Of a stretch of 64,000 bases of DNA, positions 37,386-46,031 are shown one piece after another; position 1 is the first letter of the stretch, and every line of letters begins with the position of its first letter. The stretch spans positions 38,125 through 102,124 of the forward strand of contig NZ_BJUY01000006.1 in assembly GCF_007988865.1 (NCBI RefSeq), given 5' to 3'. The stretch is from Alkalibacterium kapii. GTDB taxonomy: Bacteria; Bacillota; Bacilli; Lactobacillales; Carnobacteriaceae_A. The notes beneath the pieces were generated by a model. It worked only from the letters and a program-made list of their open reading frames with translations. It did no database searches and was not told the DNA's origin. The position numbers were made by a program, and so were the translations under genes.

Positions 37386-38443
37386 CTTTGAAAGTTATTT
37401 GCTGTTTCCTTATTGTTTATTACTCGTTCTCCGCCTTTAGCTAAAGCGATCAATTCGAATTCACCAGGATACCGCTTAACTGGTGCAACATAATTTATAT
37501 AAGATTTTACTTGATTGAAGACGCGGTCACTGTGTGCCATCCCACCTGTCAAGCAGATATAATCAACGTCTCCTTTTAAAGTAGTCGACAGTGTTGCGAT
37601 TGTTTTAGCTATTTGTAAAGACAAGGCAGAAATAACTTGTTCAGCATAATGATCGCCGGCTTCAATACGTTCTTCTATTTCCATTAAATCTTTTGTACCC
37701 AGTAAGGATTGTAAGCCCGCTTCGCTTCTCAATCTTCTTGACATATCTTTAACTGATGTTTCTTTCATTAAAGGAAGAAGCTCTTTTAAAGGTAGGCCGC
37801 CAGAACGTTCAGCGGAAAACATGATCTCGTCATCGGATACGAAGTCGACTATTTTCCCTTTTCTATGGGCACTTGCCGTACTTCCGCCTCCAAGATGGGC
37901 AACCACAATATTGCTTCGTTCATAGGTGGTATCATGATCTTCAGCGACTTTAATTGCGACGGCACGCATATTTAAATGATGGCCTATACTTTTTCTTTGC
38001 ACTTCTTTTAAGCCTGTAATCCGTGCAATATCGATCATCTCGTCAACTGTTACGGGGTCATAAATATAAGCTTGTGCTTTCTCGGTTCCATATTTTTTCA
38101 ATACGTTGTAGGCGATTTTAGCACCTAAGTTAGAGGCATGTTCAAGCACGGGATCGAATTCCAGTTTGTCAAGAAGTGCCTGGTCAATAATATATGCTCC
38201 TGATTTCACAGGCCCAACCAATCCTCCGCGTGAGACCACTGCATCTAATTTTTCTATGTTTTTTTCCTCTAACACTGACAGGATATCATTTAAACGGAAT
38301 TCAAACTGATCAAAAAGTACATTGTATTTTTTTATTTCATCACCATTATATTTGATTTCTTTTGTCCATTCTTCTTGAGCGTCAACAAAGTAACCAAACT
38401 TTGTTGACGTTGCGCCCGGATTGATAACGATTATTTTCCCCAT
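37382..38443 (-). CDS. buk: Butyrate kinase
   Basis: Buk converts butyryl- or branched acyl-phosphate plus ADP to the acid plus ATP. The protein has 353 residues of the acetate kinase/ASKHA superfamily: INPGATSTKFGYF near residue 6, SRGGL near 73, VAHLGGGSTASAHRKG near 182 and ICLTGGMAHS near 298. It is the last gene of the seven-gene keto-acid dehydrogenase operon, 13 bp after ptb. Ptb and Buk together make ATP from the acyl-CoA released by the dehydrogenase. Confidence 0.94.
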   Translation of the reverse strand: MGKIIVINPGATSTKFGYFVDAQEEWTKEIKYNGDEIKKYNVLFDQFEFRLNDILSVLEEKNIEKLDAVVSRGGLVGPVKSGAYIIDQALLDKLEFDPVLEHASNLGAKIAYNVLKKYGTEKAQAYIYDPVTVDEMIDIARITGLKEVQRKSIGHHLNMRAVAIKVAEDHDTTYERSNIVVAHLGGGSTASAHRKGKIVDFVSDDEIMFSAERSGGLPLKELLPLMKETSVKDMSRRLRSEAGLQSLLGTKDLMEIEERIEAGDHYAEQVISALSLQIAKTIATLSTTLKGDVDYICLTGGMAHSDRVFNQVKSYINYVAPVKRYPGEFELIALAKGGERVINNKETANNFQS

Positions 38444-38456
38444 ATGATTCCCTCAC

Positions 38457-39365
38457 TTATCCATTTTCTTTTTGATTCATGACATGTTGTGCTAACAAAA
38501 TTGACGCATATTTTTCGTCACTTGATGACGCACGGGACGTTAATATGATCGGCACAGTCGCTCCTATGATCAGTCCTGCCATTTCAGCGCCACCAAATAG
38601 TGTGAGTGATTTTGACAGTGAGTTTCCAGATACTATATCTGGGGTAACAATTATATCTGCGTCACCTTGAATTTTCCCTCTATAATTCTTTTCTTCGGCA
38701 ATATCTGGTATCAAGGACAAATCCAGAGAAATGGGTCCTTCTACTACGTAATCGTCACTTCTCATCTCTTCTGTCAATTCACTTGCCCATACCGAGGCAT
38801 TATTTTTTGACATGACATTTTCCGAAGCTGAAAGAATAGCTGCCTTTGGTTCTTTTACATCAATACTCTTCATCACTTCTACACCATGTTCGATGATTGT
38901 TTTAAGTTGCTCTTTATTTGGCTCGACAACCATTCCACCATCTGTGATAGCGACAAAACGGTTTAATTTTGGTACAAAGATAACAGCGACGTGCGATAAT
39001 AGAGTACTTGAGCGAATTCCTGTTTCTTTATTGACAACCGGACGTAAAATGTCTCCCGTTCCAATAAACCCCTTCATCAAAGCATCCACTTTTTTATCTC
39101 GGGCAAGTTCTACCCCTTTTTCAGCTGCCTTTTTATCATCTGCCTGGTCGATAATTTCCACTTTTTCCAAATCAATGGATAGTTGTTTCAATAATCCTGT
39201 TAGTTTGCCTTCATCATCGATAAGTACAGGTTCTATAATATCTTCTTCTATTCCTCTTTTAATCGATTTCAAAACATCTTCGTTAGCTGCTTTCACCACA
39301 GCGATCTTTAATTTCTTGGAATCAACTGATTGACGAATTGACTGAAGGTTTGTAACCAATCCCAT
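38457..39365 (-). CDS. ptb: Phosphate butyryltransferase
   Basis: Ptb exchanges CoA of butyryl- or branched acyl-CoA with phosphate. The protein has 302 residues of the PTA_PTB fold: LMKGFIGTGDILRPVVN near 96-112, LLSHVAVI near 122, TDGGM near 140, GNSLSKSLTLFGGAEMAGLIIGA-like near 242-264 and PIILTSRASSSDEK near 268-281. The shorter length and the SRASS motif favour Ptb over phosphotransacetylase. It lies between the membrane-protein gene and buk in the keto-acid dehydrogenase operon. Confidence 0.93.
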   Translation of the reverse strand: MGLVTNLQSIRQSVDSKKLKIAVVKAANEDVLKSIKRGIEEDIIEPVLIDDEGKLTGLLKQLSIDLEKVEIIDQADDKKAAEKGVELARDKKVDALMKGFIGTGDILRPVVNKETGIRSSTLLSHVAVIFVPKLNRFVAITDGGMVVEPNKEQLKTIIEHGVEVMKSIDVKEPKAAILSASENVMSKNNASVWASELTEEMRSDDYVVEGPISLDLSLIPDIAEEKNYRGKIQGDADIIVTPDIVSGNSLSKSLTLFGGAEMAGLIIGATVPIILTSRASSSDEKYASILLAQHVMNQKENG

Positions 39366-39397
39366 ATTTCATCCCTGCTTTCTTATATAATTTCTGT

Positions 39398-40459
39398 TTA
39401 TTTAATATCCAGTCGATAATCCTCAGGAGATACGATCGGCCATACTTTCATAAAGACATATTTTGATATAAATCCAAAAGTAATCGGTGCGACGACAAAA
39501 ACTAGAATCGTAATTAGAATATTTGTAACAGTCCAGCCACTTTCAGTTAGATTCAAGTGATTGATTGGTCCTACTAGTCCACTGAATCCAAATCCTGCAC
39601 TCATTGGTGTTCCTTGAATGTTGAATATTACAGCCAGTAATGCAGTCAACGCAGCGCTCGCTAAGATGGGAACCATTATCAATGGCTTTTTAACGACGTT
39701 CGGCATCTGTATTTTAGGCGAACCAATAAAGTGTGCAAGGTTTGTACCAATATCATTGACAGACCATCCCATGATCGCCAGTCCAAAACCTGTCGCTGTT
39801 ATTCCTAAGTTGGCTGCTCCTGAACCTACTCCAGCCAAAGAAATAGCAACGGCTATACCCACGGATGTAATTGGTGAAACAATAAGTAGAGAGAAAATCA
39901 TTCCAAGTAATACTGCCAAGACAATTGGCTGTAATGTTAATAACTGTTCAATACCTATACCAATGACTTCGGTGATTTTTGCGATATATGGAAGTGTGAA
40001 GTACCCGATTCCACCGGCTACAGCCAACACAACAGGTGGGATAACAATGATGGAATAGGCTTTCAAGCTTTTACCTAACAGCATCACAATCAGTACTCCT
40101 GCAGAAGCTGTGACACCCATATTGATGATATCTCCGGTTCCTGCCAGCACGATCGCTCCATCGATCATTTTAACTGCACCAGAACCGAACAAAGTAGCTA
40201 ATCCTATGGACATCGATTGAATTGGCGTAAATTTAAAACTTTGTCCTATCAAGATACCACTCAGTAGTCCTATCATAGAATTAGACATAGATAATGCTGT
40301 GCCGAGATAAGCTAGCCAGGGAGCACTGTCGCTCAATGCTTTAACGATTTCTCCAAGCAATGCGCCTGAAATTAGTGCAATAACTGTACCTAAAGCGATA
40401 CCATTTAAAACGTTCATAATAAATTTTTTTGCAGTCATATCTTTTTCCAATGTATTCAC
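39398..40459 (-). CDS. PfoR-like / PTS EIIC-like membrane protein in keto-acid dehydrogenase operon
   Basis: The protein has about 350 residues and nine or ten helices. It resembles the PTS_EIIC_2/PfoR family (LLSGILIGQSFKFTPIQSMSIGLATLFGSGAV, a central SPITSVGIAVA and a C-terminal GFSGLVGPIN). No phosphorylatable EIIB domain is present. The frame opens with GTG at 40459; TTG three codons later has a better spaced ribosome binding site (AAGAGGG), so the true start may be 40450. Its place between lpd and ptb suggests transport of the keto acid, amino acid or acid product. This is inference; the family has no settled function. Confidence 0.75.
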   Translation of the reverse strand: MNTLEKDMTAKKFIMNVLNGIALGTVIALISGALLGEIVKALSDSAPWLAYLGTALSMSNSMIGLLSGILIGQSFKFTPIQSMSIGLATLFGSGAVKMIDGAIVLAGTGDIINMGVTASAGVLIVMLLGKSLKAYSIIVIPPVVLAVAGGIGYFTLPYIAKITEVIGIGIEQLLTLQPIVLAVLLGMIFSLLIVSPITSVGIAVAISLAGVGSGAANLGITATGFGLAIMGWSVNDIGTNLAHFIGSPKIQMPNVVKKPLIMVPILASAALTALLAVIFNIQGTPMSAGFGFSGLVGPINHLNLTESGWTVTNILITILVFVVAPITFGFISKYVFMKVWPIVSPEDYRLDIK

Positions 40460-40531
40460 CCTCTTAAATTATTTTAAAGAAAGATAAACCAACAACCTTT
40501 ATCTATTGTTGGTTTATTTTTCCGTTTGAGT

Positions 40532-41941
40532 CTATTGATGAGTTGGTTCACCTAGTAATATTTCACTTACATCTAAAATACCTTCTGATAATGAGGGATG
40601 ACTGTGGATCGTTAATGAAACATCTTCAACCGTTAGCAGATTTTCAATGGCCAGTGCAATGTTATTGACCAACTCATCAACATTAGCACCTACTAATTGA
40701 GCTCCTACAATACGTTTTGAATCTGAATCCATGATCATTCTTATAAAACCATCCGTTTTGCCCATCGACAGAGCTCTGCCGTTGTTTCTGAAGTTATACG
40801 TTGCTTTTTCTGCTTTTATTCCTTGCTCTTTTGCCTGATCAAAAGTTAAACCGACAGTTGCGACTTCAGGAGACGTGTAGCAAACGGCTGGAATGGCCAG
40901 ATAATCAATGGCTGCTCCTTCATTGCCGCTTATTTTATCCACGACCATTTTCGCTTCATAACTTGCTTTATGGGCTAAAGCAGGCCCTGGGACTACATCT
41001 CCAATAGCATAGATATGATCTGTCGTCGTCTGGCCAAACTCATTTATTTCGATATGGCCAGTGGTCGTTGTTTTTACCCCTGCCATTGACAAGGACAGTT
41101 CTTCTGTATTTGGTCTTCTTCCAACCATTACTGCAATTTTCTCTGTTTCAAGTTCACTTGTTTTGCCATCTTTTTCATAAGATAAAACAAGCTTGTCTTT
41201 ATCTTTTTTATAAGAAGTGGCTTTAGCTTCCGTGATGATTTCTATATTTTTCTTTTTCGCAGCGTTTAATACTGGTTTTATTAAATCCTTTTCGAACCCA
41301 TTCATGACTCTGTCCAGACTTTCAATGACGGTCACTTTGCTGCCTAAGTCAGAAAAAGCGAAGGCCAGTTCCATGCCAATATATCCACCACCTACAACCA
41401 CTAAAGATTCAGGGAGTTCTTTTATATTCAGTAAACCCGTTGAATCCAATATATCTTCATTGAATTCAAATCCTGGAATTTCAATGGGTCTGCTTCCAGT
41501 TGCAATAATGACATTTTGAAACTCATAGCCATAATAGTCATCTCCATTTACAACAGAGATTCTGTTTTTCGAACTGAAATTGGCCGTTCCTTTGACTATT
41601 TTAACTTTATATTTTTTAAGGAGCGCTTCAATTCCTGAAGTGAGCTTGTTCACCACTTCCTTGTTTTTCCACTGTTGTGTTTTTTCAAAATCCAGTGTTG
41701 AACCTTCATATTTCAAACCAAAAGCGGTCTCATTTTGAGACTTATATGTGTCTTTTCCGACAGATATAAGGGCTTTAGAAGGAATACACCCGACATTAAG
41801 GCAGACGCCGCCGATTTCGTCTTTTTCTACGACAACAACGTCTTGCCCTTTTTGCGCTGCGTGGATCGCTGCGACATAGCCGCCAGGGCCAGATCCAATC
41901 ACTACTGTGTCAACTTCTTCGACAAAGCTTCCAACAACCAT
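40532..41941 (-). CDS. lpd: Dihydrolipoyl dehydrogenase (E3)
   Basis: E3 reoxidises dihydrolipoamide of the complex with NAD+. The protein has 469 residues. The FAD motif GSGPGGYVAA is near residue 17, the redox disulfide in GGVCLNVGCIPSKA near 44-57, the NAD motif VVGGGYIGMELA near 182 and the C-terminal catalytic HxxxxE region IHSHPSLSEG near 445. No N-terminal lipoyl domain is fused. It follows E2 by 9 bp in the operon. Confidence 0.97.
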   Translation of the reverse strand: MVVGSFVEEVDTVVIGSGPGGYVAAIHAAQKGQDVVVVEKDEIGGVCLNVGCIPSKALISVGKDTYKSQNETAFGLKYEGSTLDFEKTQQWKNKEVVNKLTSGIEALLKKYKVKIVKGTANFSSKNRISVVNGDDYYGYEFQNVIIATGSRPIEIPGFEFNEDILDSTGLLNIKELPESLVVVGGGYIGMELAFAFSDLGSKVTVIESLDRVMNGFEKDLIKPVLNAAKKKNIEIITEAKATSYKKDKDKLVLSYEKDGKTSELETEKIAVMVGRRPNTEELSLSMAGVKTTTTGHIEINEFGQTTTDHIYAIGDVVPGPALAHKASYEAKMVVDKISGNEGAAIDYLAIPAVCYTSPEVATVGLTFDQAKEQGIKAEKATYNFRNNGRALSMGKTDGFIRMIMDSDSKRIVGAQLVGANVDELVNNIALAIENLLTVEDVSLTIHSHPSLSEGILDVSEILLGEPTHQ

Positions 41942-41950
41942 TGTGTTTCA

Positions 41951-43300
41951 TCATCCTTCCGATAATAGCAAGTTTGGATTATTCAAGTATTCTTTCAACA
42001 AGTTAATTGCTTCCTGGGCATAAACCCCGTCGACCACTCTATGGTCAAAGGCAAATGAAATTTTCAGTACAGGTTTGAGTACAGGATTTCCTTCCTCATC
42101 CGGTAAAAATTCATTTTCTATTCTACCCATGCCGACGATCGCCACTTCAGGCTGGTTTATAATAGGTGTAGACCATACTCCGCCAGTAGCTGCACCGCCT
42201 ACATTTGTGACCGTCATCGAACCGTTACTCATTTCATCTTGTGTCAATTTTCCTTCATTTGCTTTTGCTGCCAGCTCATCTACTTTACTTGCTATTTCAA
42301 ATAAGCTTAGTCGTTCAGCATCTTTGATCACTGGCACAACTAGTCCTTGCGGGGTATTTGCAGCGACACCAACGTTATAATACTGGTGATAGTAAATTTC
42401 CCCTTTATCCAAATTCATTGAAGCATTCAACTCAGGGAAACGCTTTAACACAGCGACTAATGCTTTGACGAAATAAGCTGTATACGTTAAGCGGATATCA
42501 TTATTACCTGCAATCACCTTCATTTCATTACGATGATCAACAAGAGCTGAAACTTCTACTTTATCGAACACAGTGACATGCGGAGAAGTCATTTTACTAT
42601 TGACCATAGCTTGTGAAATCGCACGTCTCATCGGTGTGATTTTCTCCACTCGGTCGGCTTTTGCTCCTTCAGATTCAGAAGGCTGATACGGTTTAACGTC
42701 AGATTTAGGCATGGAAACATTAGAACGCTCTTCGTCTTGAGACATTGTTTTTTCTTCTTTAACTGCTTCTGTTTTTTGAGCTTCTGGACTTTCCATAAAG
42801 CGGTCGATATCCTCGATCGTTACTTTGCCGTGATTTCCTGTGCCTTCTACCTGTGTTAAGTCGACATTATTATTTCGAGCGTAAATACGGACACGTGGGA
42901 CGGCAAGTGTACGCCAGTCGTCTGAAACTTCTTTATTCTTACTTCCTGTTCCTGCGCTTTTAGTAGATGCGACAGTAGCGTCTGTTTCTTCTTCAGCTGT
43001 TTTTTCTTCAGCAACCAACACTTCTGCAGTCTCTTCTTTTTCTTCAGTACTACCCCCGTCTGAACCTTCCAGTTCGATCGTGGCTACTGGTTCGCCAACT
43101 TGTGCGAGTTCACCTACGTCATAGTGTTTCTTTTTTAAAATACCGCTTTTAGGACTAGGCAATTCGACAACAGCTTTGTCACTTTGCATTTCCAGTAAAA
43201 CATCATCTTCTTTAATTTCATCGCCAACTTCAAAAAACCAGGCGACGATCTCACTTTCAACCGTTCCTTCACCAGCATCTGGTAGAATTACATCATACAT
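41951..43300 (-). CDS. 2-oxo acid dehydrogenase E2, dihydrolipoamide acyltransferase
   Basis: The protein has 449 residues. One lipoyl domain (about 1-78) carries the lipoylated Lys in MQSDKAVVELPSPKSG. An acidic Glu/Ala-rich linker follows, then the peripheral subunit-binding domain at about 133-168 (AVPRVRIYARNN, GNHGKVTIEDID). A second linker leads to the catalytic domain from about 215, with active-site FAFDHRVVDGVYA near 425. This is a PdhC/BkdB-type core enzyme. The substrate cannot be decided from E2 alone. It lies between E1beta and E3 in the operon. Confidence 0.94.
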   Translation of the reverse strand: MYDVILPDAGEGTVESEIVAWFFEVGDEIKEDDVLLEMQSDKAVVELPSPKSGILKKKHYDVGELAQVGEPVATIELEGSDGGSTEEKEETAEVLVAEEKTAEEETDATVASTKSAGTGSKNKEVSDDWRTLAVPRVRIYARNNNVDLTQVEGTGNHGKVTIEDIDRFMESPEAQKTEAVKEEKTMSQDEERSNVSMPKSDVKPYQPSESEGAKADRVEKITPMRRAISQAMVNSKMTSPHVTVFDKVEVSALVDHRNEMKVIAGNNDIRLTYTAYFVKALVAVLKRFPELNASMNLDKGEIYYHQYYNVGVAANTPQGLVVPVIKDAERLSLFEIASKVDELAAKANEGKLTQDEMSNGSMTVTNVGGAATGGVWSTPIINQPEVAIVGMGRIENEFLPDEEGNPVLKPVLKISFAFDHRVVDGVYAQEAINLLKEYLNNPNLLLSEG

Positions 43301-43311
43301 TTGATTACCTC

Positions 43312-44289
43312 CTAGAACTTGATAGTTTCGTTTACTTTTTCAACAATAGCTTCCGGACCAGGTATCCATTCGTTCTCGATCTGTACAAATGGATAAACAG
43401 TATCTGGAGCAGTCACGCGAGAAACCGGTGCATCCAATTCCATAAAGCAGCGCTCGCCGATTTCTGACATCAGATTACCACCGACACCAGCAACTCTTTG
43501 AGATTCCTGAACGACTACTGCACGATGTGTTTTTCCGACTGATTTTCTAATGGTTTCCATATCGATAGGAGCAATGGTTCTCAAATCAATCACTTCTGCA
43601 CTGATGCCTTCTTTTTCAAGCTTATCGGCAGCTTTCATTGATTCATGTACCATGAAACCGGAAGTGACAATGGTGACGTCTGTTCCTTCTCTAACGACAG
43701 CTGCTTTATCAAGCGGAACTGTGTAATATTCTTCAGGCACTTCACCTTTAACGGAACGATACAGTTTTAGATGTTCTAAAAAGATGACAGGGTCGTTCGA
43801 TTCAATTGCTGACAATAACAGCCCTTTAGCATCATAAGGATTTGTGGGAACAACAACTCTTAGTCCCGGTATGCCTCCAAACAATCCCTCCATACTGTCC
43901 GAATGCAATTCAGGCGTTCCTACGCCGCCGCCAAAAGGTGTACGGATAGTAATAGGTAAGTTTCTTGTTCCGCCATAACGGTATCGGTATCTGGAAATTT
44001 GTCCCATTATCGGACTGATGGCTTCTGTACTGAATGCGCTGAACTGTAATTCAGGCAATGCTCGGAATCCTTCATGTCCAAGTCCTAAAGTCATGCCTAA
44101 AATACCAGATTCAGCTAAAGGCGTATCAAAGACACGACTTTTTCCGAATTCATCTTGTAGACCATCTGTTATTCTAAATACACCGCCATTTGGCCCAACA
44201 TCTTGTCCAAAAATCATTGTGTTATCAAATTTGTTCAATGCATTTTTTAATGCATCCGTAATAGCTCCTGCAAATGTTAAATTAGCCAT
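43312..44289 (-). CDS. 2-oxo acid dehydrogenase E1 beta subunit
   Basis: The protein has 325 residues with the transketolase pyrimidine domain (IFGQDVGPNGGVFRITDGL near 26-44, PLAESGILGMTLGLG near 58-72) and a C-terminal transketolase_C domain (VQESQRVAGVGGN near 264). It binds E1alpha to form the thiamine diphosphate-dependent decarboxylase. It starts 2 bp after the E1alpha stop. The sequence is close to PdhB of Bacillus-type pyruvate dehydrogenase, but the operon also encodes Ptb and Buk, typical of branched-chain keto-acid catabolism. Confidence 0.94.
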   Translation of the reverse strand: MANLTFAGAITDALKNALNKFDNTMIFGQDVGPNGGVFRITDGLQDEFGKSRVFDTPLAESGILGMTLGLGHEGFRALPELQFSAFSTEAISPIMGQISRYRYRYGGTRNLPITIRTPFGGGVGTPELHSDSMEGLFGGIPGLRVVVPTNPYDAKGLLLSAIESNDPVIFLEHLKLYRSVKGEVPEEYYTVPLDKAAVVREGTDVTIVTSGFMVHESMKAADKLEKEGISAEVIDLRTIAPIDMETIRKSVGKTHRAVVVQESQRVAGVGGNLMSEIGERCFMELDAPVSRVTAPDTVYPFVQIENEWIPGPEAIVEKVNETIKF

Positions 44290-44291
44290 GT

Positions 44292-45398
44292 TTATCCCTG
44301 CTCCTTTGCTTTGTATTTTTCGATTTGTTCTTTAATATTCTGAGGTTTGACTTCATACATATTTTCAAGCAAGTCAACAATTTTCATTTCAGGTTCCTGA
44401 TTCATTTTTTCAATTGCTTGTCGTGCTTCTTTTGTTACCTCTTTTTTGATTTCTTCTTCTCGACTTTCTTCCCATAAACCTTTTTCTACTAAATAAGTTC
44501 TCAAGCGAACGATTGGATCTTTTTTCTTCCACTCATTTAATTCTTCATCTGTACGGTATTTCTTAGGATCATCTGACATCGTATGCGGTCCAAAACGGTA
44601 AGTCAGTGTTTCAATCAAAACAGGTTTATTTTCTTTCAAAGCATATTCTCTTGCTTTTCGAGCTGCTGCATAGGTTGCGACTGGATCCATACCATCAACT
44701 TGAATGGAAGCAATTCCTGCTGCCACACCTTTTTGTGCCAGTGTTTCTGCGGCAGTCTGCTCATGAACGGGTACTGAAATGCCATAACCATTGTTTTGAA
44801 CAACGACGATAAGTGGCACGCCAAATGCCCCTGCAAAGTTGATACCTTCGTAGAAATCACCTTCAGATGTAGCAGAATCACCGGTAAACGCTAAAACGAC
44901 ATTCTTTTCATTCTTGCGTTTCTTGGCAAAGGCCACTCCCATCGCATGGGTGATTCCACCTGCAACGACCACTTGAGGAACCATCATTGGGAAGTCTTTG
45001 TCATATTTATTACCCCCTACATGACCTCTATACCACATAAAGGCTTGATGCATTGGTAATCCGTGCTTGATAGATACGCCGATATCTCTATATCCCGGTA
45101 CTAGGAAGTCGCCTTCTTCTAGTCCTTTTAATGTACCAAACTGACTTGCTTCTTGTCCTCCGGCAGTCGCGTAGTTCGCTAGTGCCCCTTGTCTGTTTAA
45201 AATAATCGTACGTTCATCCAAGGCTCTGCCCCAGACGATGTCTTCCATTAAAGCGACTAATTCATCATCACTAAATTCCTTCATTGTTTTTTCATCGACA
45301 ACTTTTCCCTTTTCATCCAAAACCTGATACATTTTGAAGTTGTCCTTGTAACCTTCTACAAGTTTGTCAAAATTAAGCTTGCTTAATTTCTCTGCCAT
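44292..45398 (-). CDS. 2-oxo acid dehydrogenase E1 alpha subunit (PdhA-like)
   Basis: The protein has 368 residues. The N terminus (YKDNFKMYQVLDEKGKVVDE) and the segment TIILNRQGALANYATAGGQEAS near 61-82 resemble PdhA of pyruvate dehydrogenase more than BkdA. The thiamine diphosphate motif reads GDSATSEGDFYEGINFAG near 168, with GDS in place of the common GDG. The phosphorylation-loop region TYRFGPHTMSDDPKKYRT is near 257. AGGAGGT lies upstream. It is the first gene of the E1alpha-E1beta-E2-E3-PfoR-ptb-buk operon and follows a perfect cre box. Substrate may be pyruvate, 2-oxobutyrate or branched keto acids. Confidence 0.93.
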   Translation of the reverse strand: MAEKLSKLNFDKLVEGYKDNFKMYQVLDEKGKVVDEKTMKEFSDDELVALMEDIVWGRALDERTIILNRQGALANYATAGGQEASQFGTLKGLEEGDFLVPGYRDIGVSIKHGLPMHQAFMWYRGHVGGNKYDKDFPMMVPQVVVAGGITHAMGVAFAKKRKNEKNVVLAFTGDSATSEGDFYEGINFAGAFGVPLIVVVQNNGYGISVPVHEQTAAETLAQKGVAAGIASIQVDGMDPVATYAAARKAREYALKENKPVLIETLTYRFGPHTMSDDPKKYRTDEELNEWKKKDPIVRLRTYLVEKGLWEESREEEIKKEVTKEARQAIEKMNQEPEMKIVDLLENMYEVKPQNIKEQIEKYKAKEQG

Positions 45399-45419
45399 TT
45401 TCTCAAAACCTCCTGTTAT

Positions 45420-45434
45420 TTGTAAACGTTTTCT
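45420..45434. promoter_or_regulatory. cre site (CcpA operator) before the keto-acid dehydrogenase operon
   Basis: TTGTAAACGTTTTCT matches the cre consensus WTGNAANCGNWNNCW at every fixed position. It lies 22 bp before the start codon and just downstream of the predicted transcription start, a classical position for carbon catabolite repression by CcpA. Confidence 0.85.
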
Positions 45435-45446
45435 ACCAACAACTAA

Positions 45447-45476
45447 ATCATAGCAAGAGTCTTAGTTTTATACCAA
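45447..45476 (-). promoter_or_regulatory. Promoter of the keto-acid dehydrogenase operon
   Basis: On the minus strand TTGGTA (complement of 45471-45476) and TATGAT (complement of 45447-45452) are separated by 18 bp. The start of transcription would fall near 45440, right before the cre box. Confidence 0.65.
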
Positions 45477-45616
45477 TTAGTGTTTTTTATCTACTTATAA
45501 ATTTATTTAATAACCTTTTAACACCAACGGAAACCGCTTACTTGTTTTGGAATGCTAATTTTATTTTCTTAATATTTTAATTGCTCTTTAATTTTCGATT
45601 TTGTTTTAACTTTCAT

Positions 45617-45920
45617 GTGACCTTTTGATCGTCTTTATCCTTAGAAAGGGCACGCATTTTGCTTTTATGTTACCTTTTAGTCGGCTTTACCTTAGAAAGG
45701 GCATGTATTTTACTTTTGCGTTACCTTTTGCACTGCCTCACTCTCCGAAAGGGCGCGCATTTTGAGTTTGCGTTACCTTTTAATTGTCTTTACCCCTGAA
45801 AAAGGCATGCATTTTACTTTTGCCTGACCTTTTGCACTGCCTCACTCTCCGAAAGGGCACGCATTTTGATCCCTTTGGTGTTTTGTATTATTTTACCCGA
45901 AGAAAAGGGTATGTATTATG
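45617..45920. repeat. 51/52-bp repeat tract B (CCTTTT/AAAGGGC type), about six units
   Basis: Units open with GTGACC or GTTACC followed by TTTT; the ACC positions fall at about 45620, 45672, 45723, 45775 and 45827, spacings of 52, 51, 52 and 52. Each unit then carries GAAAGGGCACGCATTTT or a variant 28 bp after its start. A decayed sixth unit with GAAAAGGGTATG runs to about 45920. The middle part varies: TCTTTATCCTTA, GGCTTTACCTTA, GCCTCACTCTCC. CCTTT and AAAGG can pair within each unit. It lies between the divergent dehydrogenase operon and the epimerase gene. Confidence 0.9.
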
Positions 45921-46031
45921 TTTTATCAGGAAGCTCTTAAACAAAACAAACCTATTAGTATTTGTAATTTATGATAATACTTACACTATTTTTTTTTGTA
46001 TTATAATAAGCGACAGAAGGGTGGTTTTAAT

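Noticed and set aside
10926..45960. ACCTATTAGTA found at about 10926, 30100 and 45950 as a dispersed element
   Set aside because: Only 11 to 17 bp match in AT-rich DNA and the flanks do not align, so chance is a sufficient explanation.
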